This document shows, piece by piece, positions 20,889 to 28,849 of a stretch of DNA of 64,000 nucleotides. Where the stretch lies: assembly GCF_026625145.1 (NCBI RefSeq), contig NZ_CP113088.1, forward strand, positions 2,397,501 to 2,461,500, written 5' to 3'. Origin of the DNA: Lacinutrix neustonica. Its GTDB lineage: Bacteria > Bacteroidota > Bacteroidia > Flavobacteriales > Flavobacteriaceae. The translations under genes and the position numbers were made by a program. The notes beneath the pieces were generated by a model that made no database searches, was not told the DNA's origin, and was given only the letters and a program-made list of their open reading frames with translations. Every line of letters starts with the position of its first letter. Positions within the stretch are counted from its first letter, which is position 1.

Positions 20889-21490
20889 TTACCAAACACT
20901 ACTTTTCCAAAAGGCAACGTCTTCATGTACATTTATAACTGGATTATCAACTAAAATTATGTTTAGAATACCGTTTCCATTTACATAATTTGTTGCACTC
21001 GAGTAAAGATAATGTGATGCTTTAGACACTAAACCTGCGCGAACAGGATTTAAATGAATATAGTCTAATTTTGACCACATAAATTTATCTGTATAGATTT
21101 CTTCAGGATGGTTTCCATATTTCCGAATTGATAGTCTTTGTTGCGACCATGGGTTTGCATCGCTTCTTTTAACAATTTTAAAATCCATTCTCTTCTGCTT
21201 TCTGATTCAGATTTAATTAAGTGTATAATATTCTTAGCCGTGAATTTTTTAAAATCTCTAATGAGACCAGATAGATCGTCGTCTTTACTTTGAACAATCA
21301 AGTGCACATGATTACTGATAATAACATAGCCAAAAACAACTAAACCTTTATTTTCTACACAGTAATTTAAACTCTCTATAAGTGCATCTTTATAACGCTT
21401 TCTTGTAAAAGCATCTATCCAACCTACTACTGTTAGTGTAATAAAGTGTGGTTTCGATTGGTCTCTTATTTTATAGCCGTCTGAATCCAT
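20889..21490 (-). CDS. REP-associated tyrosine transposase (RAYT), Y1_Tnp family
   Basis: After repair this encodes 200 residues of the IS200-like HUH superfamily. The HUH motif is ISNHVHLIVQ, and the later block KLDYIHLNPVRAGLV is typical of RAYTs. The place where the nucleophilic tyrosine is expected reads DFKKFTAKNI, with Phe, so catalysis is uncertain. The frame breaks at about 21115, where CAATTCGGAAATATGG stands for a probable CAATTCTGGAAATATGG (YQFWKYGNHPEE). Copies of the palindrome flank it at 20832 and 21533, the arrangement expected for a domesticated REP mobiliser and not for an IS with its own ends. Confidence 0.85.
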
Positions 21491-21532
21491 GATTTTAAAG
21501 GTATAAAATATCTGTCATTTATGACTAACGCT

Positions 21533-21555
21533 CTTCGAAGTTTGCAACTTCGAAA
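21533..21555. repeat. REP-like palindrome, copy 2
   Basis: Same 23-base element with the last base changed (CGAAA). It is followed by the spacer ATTTATTAAAACACATATTG and by a second arm AAGTTACAAACTTCG at about 21580, forming a composite unit that recurs at 22696. Confidence 0.85.
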
Positions 21556-21613
21556 CATTTATTAAAACACATATTGACTAACGGTAATAAGTTACAAACT
21601 TCGTACAGCACAC

Positions 21614-21721
21614 GCAGAGCTGGTAAGGATTTTTGAACTTAATGAAAACAACAAGACTTTTATCCTTAATATGATTGACATGGCTTTACGTGACTTTAAA
21701 ACTAAAAAAGCTTACGCATAA
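21614..21721 (+). pseudogene. Tail of an XRE-family regulator, copy A
   Basis: Thirty-five codons and a stop read AELVRIFELNENNKTFILNM then IDMALRDFKTKKAYA, which looks like the C-terminus of an XRE/HTH-type regulator. There is no head: the coding sequence starts inside the REP composite unit. A near-identical tail lies at 22777-22884. Both are joined at the same point to the REP unit, so they are duplicates of one fused segment. Confidence 0.55.
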
Positions 21722-21734
21722 TATAACACCTGCT

Positions 21735-21757
21735 CTTCGAAGTTTGCAACTTCGAAG
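21735..21757. repeat. REP-like palindrome, copy 3
   Basis: Perfect copy of CTTCGAAGTT-TGC-AACTTCGAAG, 14 bases after the XRE-tail stop. A related arm pair CGAAGTT/AACTTCG around ACA follows at 21789-21805, and its trailing segment TTACAAACTTCGCACAGCAGG is repeated in tandem to about 21835. Confidence 0.85.
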
Positions 21758-21838
21758 CCATTAAAAGAAACATTTATTGTAGACGGTACGAAGTTACAAA
21801 CTTCGCACAGCAGGTTACAAACTTCGCACAGCAGGCTA

Positions 21839-21901
21839 TACATTTTACAATCAGAATTCGATGATAAAATAGTAAAACAAAAAGTTATTGTAGAATTGTA
21901 G
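21839..21901 (+). pseudogene. Short gene tail ending in a terminator
   Basis: Twenty codons and a stop read YILQSEFDDKIVKQKVIVEL. There is no upstream reading frame; the sequence begins at the end of a REP-like repeat. A strong terminator follows at 21922-21951, so this looks like the 3' end of a lost gene. Confidence 0.35.
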
Positions 21902-21921
21902 ATATCTTAGAGCATTACTAA

Positions 21922-21951
21922 AAAAGCCACAATAGTCAAATTGTGGCTTTT
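21922..21951 (+). terminator. Hairpin terminator
   Basis: AAAAGCCACAAT pairs perfectly with ATTGTGGCTTTT around AGTCAA. It would end the headless coding tail upstream; it may also act on the minus strand after the gene at 22018. Confidence 0.75.
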
Positions 21952-22017
21952 AAATAGTATACGTTTTTCCTGCAATAGGGTTACAAAATAGCGATAGATG
22001 GATTGATCCATATAAGC

Positions 22018-22641
22018 TTATTGTTTAATCATTAAATACGCTCCATAAGGTATTGTTGGTATTGTAGAAACTCCATCAGGAATATCGGCATAGGTTCCTG
22101 TTATCACTAATTGTAAATCATTTACAGTAATATTTGTTTCATTGGGCACGGTTCTTAAAACAATATTAATACCTAAATAATCTTTTAATACATCTATTAA
22201 TCTTAAACGTATTCTTCTTTCTCCAGGCAAACAAGTTTCACATTTTGGTAAAAATTTATAAGGTATTATACTATTTCCAAATATTTTATGCTCTGATATA
22301 TTAGTAAATGTGTTATCTATATAGGTTAATGTATTAATGAGCTCGTTACCATTCTCATCAATATAATTGTATTCACCATATAGCATATCTTTATAATACG
22401 TTTTATTTATATAAGTAAACATATATTGCAGTTTCTTTTTTAAAATAATGGTAAATTCTTCGCTACCATTAGTAAATTTCCAGGTCCCTACAAATCTATC
22501 AAAATCGTTATCTGTGTCTTTATAATAGGCGTTTTCTATATTTAAATATTCATCTCCATCATATAAAGAAATGACAGGGCTTTGGGCTTTGCATGATAAA
22601 ATTATAAACGTAAATAATAGAAGATATAATGTGTTTTTCAT
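22018..22641 (-). CDS. DUF6705-like lipoprotein, copy 1
   Basis: This 207-residue protein has a lipobox ending IILSC. After the signal it carries the pattern AYYKDTDNDFDRFVGTWKFTNGSEEFTI, which is shared with the protein at 24433-25026 (TYFKDINQTFDNYIGTWVWTSGNEIVTF). I match both to the flavobacterial DUF6705 family, of unknown function. The second copy directly follows a putative effector-like gene, which raises an immunity or partner role for the family here; that is inference. REP copy 4 lies 55 bases upstream of the start. Confidence 0.7.
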   Translation of the reverse strand: MKNTLYLLLFTFIILSCKAQSPVISLYDGDEYLNIENAYYKDTDNDFDRFVGTWKFTNGSEEFTIILKKKLQYMFTYINKTYYKDMLYGEYNYIDENGNELINTLTYIDNTFTNISEHKIFGNSIIPYKFLPKCETCLPGERRIRLRLIDVLKDYLGINIVLRTVPNETNITVNDLQLVITGTYADIPDGVSTIPTIPYGAYLMIKQ

Positions 22642-22695
22642 AATGTATATTTTTTTAGTTGACTAATTACAAGGTGTTTTTTTTATTCCCTCGCT

Positions 22696-22718
22696 CTTCG
22701 AAGTTTGCAACTTCGAAG
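22696..22718. repeat. REP-like palindrome, copy 4
   Basis: Perfect copy of the 23-base element. It is followed by the same spacer as copy 2 and by the second arm AAGTTACAAACTTCG near 22752. Confidence 0.85.
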
Positions 22719-22776
22719 CATTTATTAAAACACATATTGACTAACGGGACTAAGTTACAAACTTCGCACAGTACAC

Positions 22777-22884
22777 GCAGAGCTGGCAAGTATTTCTGAA
22801 CTTAATGAAGACAACAAGACTTTTATCCTTAATATGATTGATATGGCTTTACGTGACTTAAAAACTAAAAAAGCTTACGCATAA
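22777..22884 (+). pseudogene. Tail of an XRE-family regulator, copy B
   Basis: Thirty-five codons and a stop read AELASISELNEDNKTFILNM then IDMALRDLKTKKAYA. It differs from copy A at 21614-21721 by only a few residues and is joined to the same REP unit at the same codon. No head is present. Confidence 0.55.
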
Positions 22885-23233
22885 AATAACACACCATTTA
22901 AAGTGTGCTCTTTCTGTATTTATTTAAAGCTACGAAGTCACAGACTTCGCAGAGCTGGTTATCTTTTTAAGATTCATATTGCCTACATTCGGGATGAGAT
23001 TGCCCTCATTTACACCAGTTAAAGATTAGGGTTTATACTAAATTGGTTTCAAAGCTTTTTGATTTTTGTTATTTCTTTAATGACTTCCATCTAAAAACAA
23101 GCTTTTGCTATTGCTAAATGCGAGTGCCTTATGATGAAAATTATAAAAGTACGCTAGTGAAAAATTATTGAATTTTTCACTAGTTTTTGACCACAGTACT
23201 TTGTTGTAGAGTGTTTTTTATAATAGAATCACA
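22885..23233. other. Intergenic segment with a second type of REP arm and a hairpin
   Basis: No gene is seen. At 22933-22958 lies CGAAGTC-ACA-GACTTCG followed by CAGAGCTGG, a relative of the REP palindromes also found at 24402-24425 and 26547-26568. A terminator-like hairpin is at 23154-23183. Confidence 0.6.
23154..23183. terminator. Perfect 13-bp hairpin followed by T residues
   Basis: CTAGTGAAAAATT pairs with AATTTTTCACTAG around ATTG and is followed by TTTTT on the plus strand. It lies beyond the 3' end of the minus-strand gene at 23234 and could serve either strand. Confidence 0.6.
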
Positions 23234-23827
23234 TTAATAAATTGGAGAACCTCCATAGAATCTCCACTTACCTTTTGTTTTTTTTAGTTTTATTAAGAGG
23301 AGTTCTTTTCCATTATGTCTTAACTTAACATTTTCTTTCATTATTTTATCTTTTTCTACTATAAGAAAAGCTTTTTTATTTTTTCTATCATAAAATGGTT
23401 TAGATACCATGTATATATTATGTTTTTTATTATGATAATAATAGACAATTTCGTAATCTATATCATTTAAATATAGTTTCTCCTTTTTTATACTATCAGT
23501 TAATATTAGATTCTTTTTTGTAATTAATTTGACATTCCATTTTTCAACTTGCCAATTTGGATATTTGGTTTTTAATTCTTCAATTTCTTTTTCGCTGAAG
23601 AATTTCTTTTTTGTTTTAAATTTTTTTGAAAAATATAGATAGCTTTGAAAAAACGATTCAGGTTTTCTATAATCAAGAACTAATGTATTTGTATTAAAAA
23701 TAATAGAATCTTTATTTTTTTCTAAATAAGCATTTAAGACCTGATAATCTTCGTTGCTATCTCTATCTGTTTTTTGTGTGACACAGCTACAAGTAAGTAT
23801 TAATAAACTTAAATATATAAATTTCAT
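23234..23827 (-). CDS. Hypothetical lipoprotein following an orphan metallopeptidase domain
   Basis: Starting at the second Met (23827, MKFIYLSLLILTCSC) gives 197 residues with a lipobox ending LTCSC. The mature part is Lys rich and predicted mixed alpha/beta; I recognise no family. It begins 11 bases after the stop of the headless metallopeptidase gene, the same spacing and order as the pair at 25038/25026. By analogy with polymorphic toxin cassettes it may be a partner or immunity protein; the sequence itself does not prove this. Confidence 0.6.
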   Translation of the reverse strand: MKFIYLSLLILTCSCVTQKTDRDSNEDYQVLNAYLEKNKDSIIFNTNTLVLDYRKPESFFQSYLYFSKKFKTKKKFFSEKEIEELKTKYPNWQVEKWNVKLITKKNLILTDSIKKEKLYLNDIDYEIVYYYHNKKHNIYMVSKPFYDRKNKKAFLIVEKDKIMKENVKLRHNGKELLLIKLKKTKGKWRFYGGSPIY

Positions 23828-23838
23828 AATGTCTGTAT

Positions 23839-24370
23839 TTATGGGCAAAGTGTTCCTTTTGGTGAAGTAATAATAGTTTCTCCTAAGCTGTTTATATGTT
23901 GTTTAGTTTCATTAAAATCTTCTGATTCATTAACGTCTTTAATTCTGTCTCTATCATCATCTGTTAATGAAATTGTCGTTAAATAAATATTAGTTTCGTG
24001 TAAGCCTCCCCAAGCTAAATCAATATAATATTGAGGACTCTGTGAATTGTTGTCCCATTCTTTTAAAGCATTTGCTAGTGTATTAACAAATAACTGTGCA
24101 ATGGTTTCATGTTGAGCTTGATTTGCAGAACCTAAACCATCCATATAATACTCCCAAAGTAGTGAAAAACTTTCTTGAAATTGAGTTTGATTAATTGTTC
24201 CTGCATCTGCCGAATCCACCTGGCTCAATAAATAAGCGTGTATAGCTTCATGAAGCATCGTTCTTGCTATAGCATTATTTGTTGCTGTATTTTCAAAAGT
24301 TGGATTTATTCTAGTTATATATGAATTTGGAATAGCTGCACCACTAGAATCTAATTCCCAATATCCTGCT
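23839..24370 (-). pseudogene. Headless putative zinc metallopeptidase domain (orphan C-terminal cassette)
   Basis: About 175 codons are open from the edge of REP copy 5 and contain IARTMLHEAIHAYLLSQ, an HExxH zinc motif, then AQHETIAQLF, a possible third ligand, and the end SPKGTLCP. The reading frame has no start codon before Met at 24258, which falls immediately before HEAIH, so the N-terminal part is missing. The break coincides with the palindrome at 24371-24393. It resembles the metallopeptidase tips of polymorphic secreted toxins, but no database match was made. A small lipoprotein gene follows after 11 bases. Confidence 0.55.
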
Positions 24371-24393
24371 CTTCGAAGTTTGCAACTTCGAAG
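24371..24393. repeat. REP-like palindrome, copy 5, with second arm at 24402-24425
   Basis: Perfect copy of the 23-base element, followed after 8 bases by AAGTCACAGACTTCGCAGAG. It separates the headless metallopeptidase domain from the 3' end of the DUF6705-like gene. Confidence 0.85.
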
Positions 24394-24432
24394 CCACTAC
24401 CAAGTCACAGACTTCGCAGAGTTGGTTAGTTT

Positions 24433-25026
24433 TTATTGTTTAGTAACTATCATATTTGTCGGAATTGTAAAATTGGGATTAAAAGGTGGTTGTCCATCTA
24501 ATCTTCCAACTGGACCTTTTGGATTTTCTATAGTTACTTGCATTTGTGTCGTGCTATTTGGTAGAAATTCAAAAGTTGCTGTACAATAACTATTTCCTTT
24601 ATCAATAATTACATCATCAAAAGCAAAGATATTTATGCCAACATCATCATCATTTACACAGGCCGTGTACATCGGATTTAATTCTCGCTCTTCATTTGTT
24701 GGTGTGGTTATTGTATTTACTATAAAAGTTGTACCTCCATCTGTTGAATAGCTATAGTTTCCAATCATATAATCCTCAAACACTCTTTCTTCTGGGAAAT
24801 ATTTTTGTGTTACTTTGGTTAATTTAAACGTTACTATTTCATTTCCACTAGTCCATACCCAAGTACCAATATAATTGTCAAATGTTTGATTAATATCTTT
24901 AAAATAGGTGTTGTCAGAAACATCTTCTGAGGTCAGTCCATTACATATATTTACAATGTTAATTGGTGTCTGTGCTATACTTTTTACGGAAACAAAGAAT
25001 AACATACTTAATATTAATATTTTCAT
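24433..25026 (-). CDS. DUF6705-like exported protein, copy 2
   Basis: Starting at 25026 (MKILILSMLFFVSVKSIAQ) gives 197 residues with a Sec signal peptide. The family block TYFKDINQTFDNYIGTWVWT is shared with the lipoprotein at 22018-22641. An alternative start at 25047 would overlap the upstream gene. It starts 11 bases after the stop of the JAB-like protein gene, so the two are probably co-transcribed. Function unknown; a partner role for the upstream protein is inferred from position only. Confidence 0.7.
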   Translation of the reverse strand: MKILILSMLFFVSVKSIAQTPINIVNICNGLTSEDVSDNTYFKDINQTFDNYIGTWVWTSGNEIVTFKLTKVTQKYFPEERVFEDYMIGNYSYSTDGGTTFIVNTITTPTNEERELNPMYTACVNDDDVGINIFAFDDVIIDKGNSYCTATFEFLPNSTTQMQVTIENPKGPVGRLDGQPPFNPNFTIPTNMIVTKQ

Positions 25027-25037
25027 AATTTGCTTGT

Positions 25038-26398
25038 TTAGTTGCATGGTGTTGCTGTAACTTGATTGTTTTGTATTTCTAATTTTTGATAATCTGAAAA
25101 AGTTAAGTCAGTTGCTTTATAAATATTCAAGCCTACATTTAACTCTTCTAGCATTTTTACAAACCCTAATTCATTAGTTGCATTTGTGTTGTTTTCTTTA
25201 ATGTTATATTTTTTAATAATTTTATTTTTAATAAATTTATTAATCTTATTGTTTATTAAATTTTTATTTCCAAAGTTAATAAAGTTGCTCCTATCGTTTA
25301 CTTGCAAAATGTATGCCTTTCCTGAGTGTGTAACCACACCATAGAAAAAATCACTTGTAACAGTTGGGGTTAGTAACTGGTTATACATATCTTGTAAATC
25401 AGTTGGAGAAGGAACAGATAATAAACCATCATAATGAGAATGAATGACGCCTTTAATGGTTGAGTTGCCAGTCCAAGATACAAATGGATTACTTGCCGTT
25501 CCTTGAAATTCATCATAGTCATAATTATCAGATTGACTAATTTCTGTATTTGGTGTTGGGTCATCGTACACCGTAAACATTTTTTCAAAGCTCCATTGTT
25601 CAGCGGCACCTTTTAGAATATTCATTTTTTGTTTAAATACATCGTCATTTTTTAACTGTGCTATTTTTTGACAAGGATCGGGTTGTTCAACAACAGGAGT
25701 AGTCACAATTTCAATGCAAGAAGTTTCCTTACAAGGGTTTTCGTCAAGAGCTGGGTCTGTGTTGGTGCCAGTAGAATCAGTATTCCCACCAACACCGCCT
25801 CCCGTGCCGAAGTTCCTTCTGAGTCTGTAGTGCCCGTGTTAGAATAATCGTCATCCTCATTTCCACCACCACCAATACCAACGCCGCCAATCCAATGGCA
25901 ATTAGTGGCCATTAATACTGGAGGACAATCTGAATAGGCCACATCGTAACAAGGCAAAGTTTCCCAATGAAAATCGCAGACTAATTCTCGCATTTGATAA
26001 TCTTTAGATAATTCACCCTCTGTAAATACAGAAACGTCAAAATCTATGGGGGTATAAGTTGTTGTTTTAGAGTTTAAAGCATTGGTGTCTAAAGTAAGGA
26101 ATTCTTGTTTTGTAAAGGCGTATTTTACAATATATGCAGTGTAGTCATTGTCTGCATTTAAAGTTAATAATAAATTTTCTACGTTATATTGCTAGTAGAA
26201 TCTCTAAGAATACTAAAGCTATAAGAATGATAACCCGTTTCTGTGTTCTCAATATGTGTTACAAAATCGGTATTAATGGTAAAACCGTAAGCGCTGTTAT
26301 AAATGTCTTTATTAAGTACGTTGGTTACATTTTTTTTTTGAATTAATTTTTTGAATCTTCTCAAAAATGCGTGAATTAGATTCTACTTGTTTTTTCAT
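25038..26398 (-). CDS. Putative secreted protein with C-terminal JAB-like metallopeptidase domain
   Basis: After three frame repairs this encodes about 453 residues. The N-terminal half (IYNSAYGFTINTDFV, later CDFHWETLPCYDVAYSDCPP) ends in a Gly/Asp/Thr-rich linker near residue 220. The C-terminal domain contains VIHSHYDGLLSVPSPTDL, which resembles the HxH...S...D zinc motif of JAB/MPN peptidases. Breaks are at 26331 (a run of ten A on the minus strand, nine expected), near 26186 (no CCAGA motif, so possibly real) and 25810 (ACTTCGGCACGG for ACTTCTGGCACGG). A signal peptide is not evident, so the 5' end may be truncated. A DUF6705-like gene follows. Confidence 0.5.
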
Positions 26399-26496
26399 AA
26401 GTGCCCAATAGCGTTTAAAGTAAAAAAAATATTAGGTGGTTAACCAAAAATTAACCACGACATGTTTAAAATGGTTTATGGAGTGTTTAACCAACT

Positions 26497-26519
26497 TTTC
26501 GAAGTTTGCAACCTCGAAG
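26497..26519. repeat. REP-like palindrome, copy 6 (degenerate), with second arm at 26547-26568
   Basis: One base of each arm differs (TTTTCGAAG at the left edge and ACCTCGAAG at the right). The spacer is the same as in copies 2 and 4. It bounds the island on the right. Confidence 0.75.
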
Positions 26520-26680
26520 CATTTATTAAAACACATATTGACTAACGTCACAGACTTCGCAGATCTGGTTTAAGAAACCTTTTTAGGTTTTGTGTCATAA
26601 ATAATTAGTCATTTAAATGTTTGCGTGTTAAAATTAAGCGGTTCTAATGAATATTAAAACTAATTTTTAGGGAGAGGTAC

Positions 26681-26785
26681 ATGCTATTGAGTAAACCTAC
26701 CTTTTCAATGCGTGTAGCAAGTTTACAGGATAACACAGTAAAGATAATAAATTATGCTCACTACGTGACGTTAAAAGCAGGGTAA
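26681..26785 (+). other. Small open reading frame of 34 codons
   Basis: It reads MLLSKPTFSMRVASLQDNTV and onward and is preceded by GGGAGAGGTAC, a possible ribosome binding site. There is no other support, and Bacteroidota use weak Shine-Dalgarno signals, so it may be chance. The rest of 26399-26854 holds REP copy 6 and no other gene I can see. Confidence 0.2.
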
Positions 26786-26854
26786 AAGTGAATATTAAGA
26801 TCTTGTTGCTTGTAAATGACTTGATATTAACGCAATACGCGATCAATTAATAAA

Positions 26855-27822
26855 TTAATACCCGAGCTTTGTACGAACACGCGTCAAAACAGCTTCTGCT
26901 ACAACCGTCGCTTTTTCAGCACCTTTAGCCAATGCCTCATCAATTTTGTCAAGGTTATTCATATAAAAATCATAACGCTCCCGTTGTGTTTCAAAGGTTT
27001 TTAAAATCAACTCAAATAACGCTTGCTTCGCATGGCCATAACCATAATTACCGGTTTCATAATTGGTTTTCATAGCTGCTTTTTCGTCTTCAGAAGCTAA
27101 TAAACTATAGAGTGCAAAACAATTACAGGTACTCCAATCTTTTGGGTCCTCAAGAGGCGTGCTGTCCGTTTCAATGCTCATGATTTGTTTACGCAATTTC
27201 TTTTCCGGTAAAAAGATATCGATAATATTGCCCTTGCTTTTACTCATTTTGGCGCCATCGGTTCCAGGAATTAGCATGGTGTTTTCCTGAATTTTAGCTT
27301 CGGTAAGACAAAAGTGTCACCAAGTTGTGCATGAAAGCGAGACGCGACATCGCGGGTCATTTCTATATGCTGTAACTGGTCCTTCCCCACAGGAATAATA
27401 TTGGCGTCATACAACAAAATATCTGCAGCCATTAACATGGGATAGGTAAATAGGCCGGAGTTAACATCTTCCAATCGGTCTGCTTTGTCCTTAAAACTAT
27501 GCGCTAAGGTTAAGCGTTGGTAGGGAAAAAAACAACTTAAATACCAAGAGAGTTCAGTGACCTGAGGGACATCACTCTGTCTGTAAAATACCGTTTTTTC
27601 AATGTCTAACCCAAAGGCCAACCAAGTGGCAGCAGTAGAATAGGTGTTATGTCGTAATGTTTCGGCATCTTTTATTTGCGTAAGTGAGTGCATGTCTGCA
27701 ATAAATAAAAACGAATTGTTCTTTTCGTCTTTACTCATTTCTATTGCGGGCATTAACGCGCCTAATATATTACCTAAATGTGGTGTTCCTGTGCTTTGTA
27801 TTCCTGTGAGTATTCTTGCCAT
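26855..27822 (-). CDS. trpS: Tryptophanyl-tRNA synthetase
   Basis: After repair this encodes 322 residues of a class I synthetase that charges tRNA-Trp. The HIGH-like motif is GTPHLGNILGA, and the second signature is AKMSKSKGN. Conserved GKDQLQHIEMTRDVASRF lies between them. The frame breaks at about 27305, where TTACCGAAGC on the minus strand stands for TTACCAGAAGC, giving LPEAKIQENTMLIPGTDG. A -7 box at 27944-27951 gives a leader of about 110 bases, and a GC hairpin sits 7 bases before the start. Confidence 0.95.
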
Positions 27823-27828
27823 GTTTAC

Positions 27829-27846
27829 TTTCCGCGAAAGCGGAAA
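27829..27846. promoter_or_regulatory. TTTCCGC/GCGGAAA hairpin just before the trpS start
   Basis: Seven-base arms pair around GAAA, a stable GNRA-type loop on the plus strand. The element lies 7 bases from the minus-strand start codon and would cover the ribosome binding region. Related hairpins are at 13329-13346 and 18448-18469. Confidence 0.6.
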
Positions 27847-27943
27847 TCTTATTTATACAACGCAAATATTAATTGCGTTTTAGAATTTCAACTTAATACA
27901 TATTAAACTGAAACCTAAATTAAACTAAAATTTTTTCCGAAAA

Positions 27944-27951
27944 CAAAGGTA
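27944..27951 (-). promoter_or_regulatory. -7 box of trpS
   Basis: The minus strand reads TACCTTTG, a full TAnnTTTG match, about 120 bases before the trpS start and back to back with the box for the acyltransferase gene. Confidence 0.5.
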
Positions 27952-27986
27952 TTTTTTTTCAATTAAAATAGCTCAAAACATTTGTG

Positions 27987-27994
27987 TATTTTTG
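27987..27994 (+). promoter_or_regulatory. -7 box six bases before the acyltransferase start
   Basis: TATTTTTG fits TAnnTTTG and is followed by GCGCTT and then ATG. If used, the transcript would be leaderless or nearly so, as suggested also for the SPOR gene at 19574. Confidence 0.4.
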
Positions 27995-28000
27995 GCGCTT

Positions 28001-28741
28001 ATGATTGTATTTAAATACATTTTTTGGTTGCTCTATCGCATTTGGTTTTACATCTTAGTAGCAGTGCCTATTCTTGTGCTATTTCCATTGCTTCTTATTT
28101 CTATATTAAAAGAGTCGTGGTATCCTTATTTCTTTAAATTGGCTAGAATTTGGGCACGGTTTATTCTTCTCGGGATGGGGTTTATTATCAAAATCGAGCG
28201 GGAGCAAACACTAAGTAAAACAGCCAGTTATATGTTTGTCGCTAATCACACGTCTATGGCAGATATCATGCTTATGTTAGTAACGGTTAATAATCCGTTT
28301 GTCTTTGTTGGGAAAGCTGAGCTCGCTAAGATCCCCTTATTTGGTTTTTTCTATAAGCGCACGTGCATATTAGTAGACAGAAATAGTGCGAAGAGTAGGC
28401 AAGCCGTATTTTTAAGAGCGCAGCGTAGATTAAAACAAGGCCTGAGTATTTGTATTTTTCCTGAAGGATTGGTGCCCAAAGAAGACATCTTACTTACTGA
28501 ATTTAAGGATGGGGCATTTCGCTTAGCTATAAATCATCAAATCCCTATAGTTCCTATTACTTTTGGGGATAATAAAGCGCGTTTTTCTTATACTTTTTTT
28601 AGCGGCGGCCCTGGAAAAATGCGTGTTAAAACACATGAATTTATTGAGACAAAAGGCTTAAAAACTGTAGATACTGCAGCTATAAACACCAAGGCCGGAC
28701 GTGTTATTTACAACCAACTAAAAGCATTTGGGTCAAGATAA
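28001..28741 (+). CDS. 1-acyl-sn-glycerol-3-phosphate acyltransferase (PlsC-like)
   Basis: This 246-residue membrane enzyme has N-terminal hydrophobic helices, then the acyltransferase motifs in order: ANHTSMADIMLM (HX4D), GKAELAKIPLFGFF, the FPEG motif in ICIFPEGLVPKEDILLTEFK and IPIVPITFGDN. It transfers an acyl chain to lysophosphatidic acid in phospholipid synthesis. The ATG at 28001 is chosen over an in-frame TTG 9 bases upstream. A bidirectional terminator follows at 28753-28782. Confidence 0.9.
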   Translation: MIVFKYIFWLLYRIWFYILVAVPILVLFPLLLISILKESWYPYFFKLARIWARFILLGMGFIIKIEREQTLSKTASYMFVANHTSMADIMLMLVTVNNPFVFVGKAELAKIPLFGFFYKRTCILVDRNSAKSRQAVFLRAQRRLKQGLSICIFPEGLVPKEDILLTEFKDGAFRLAINHQIPIVPITFGDNKARFSYTFFSGGPGKMRVKTHEFIETKGLKTVDTAAINTKAGRVIYNQLKAFGSR

Positions 28742-28752
28742 CGAGGCGTAAA

Positions 28753-28782
28753 AAAAGCTGCTCTTGGCACAGAGCAGCTTTT
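28753..28782. terminator. Bidirectional terminator between converging genes
   Basis: AAAAGCTGCTCT pairs with AGAGCAGCTTTT around TGGCAC. It serves the acyltransferase gene on the plus strand and probably the ECF operon on the minus strand. Confidence 0.8.
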
Positions 28783-28849
28783 AGTCATCATTGGTTGCTC
28801 TTTTAAGAGCCACTAAGTAAAAGTCTAATCAACTAAAAAAATCTAAAAC

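Noticed and set aside
20832-26568. CRISPR array
   Set aside because: The repeats are palindromes at irregular distances of hundreds to thousands of bases, separated by genes, and no cas genes are present.
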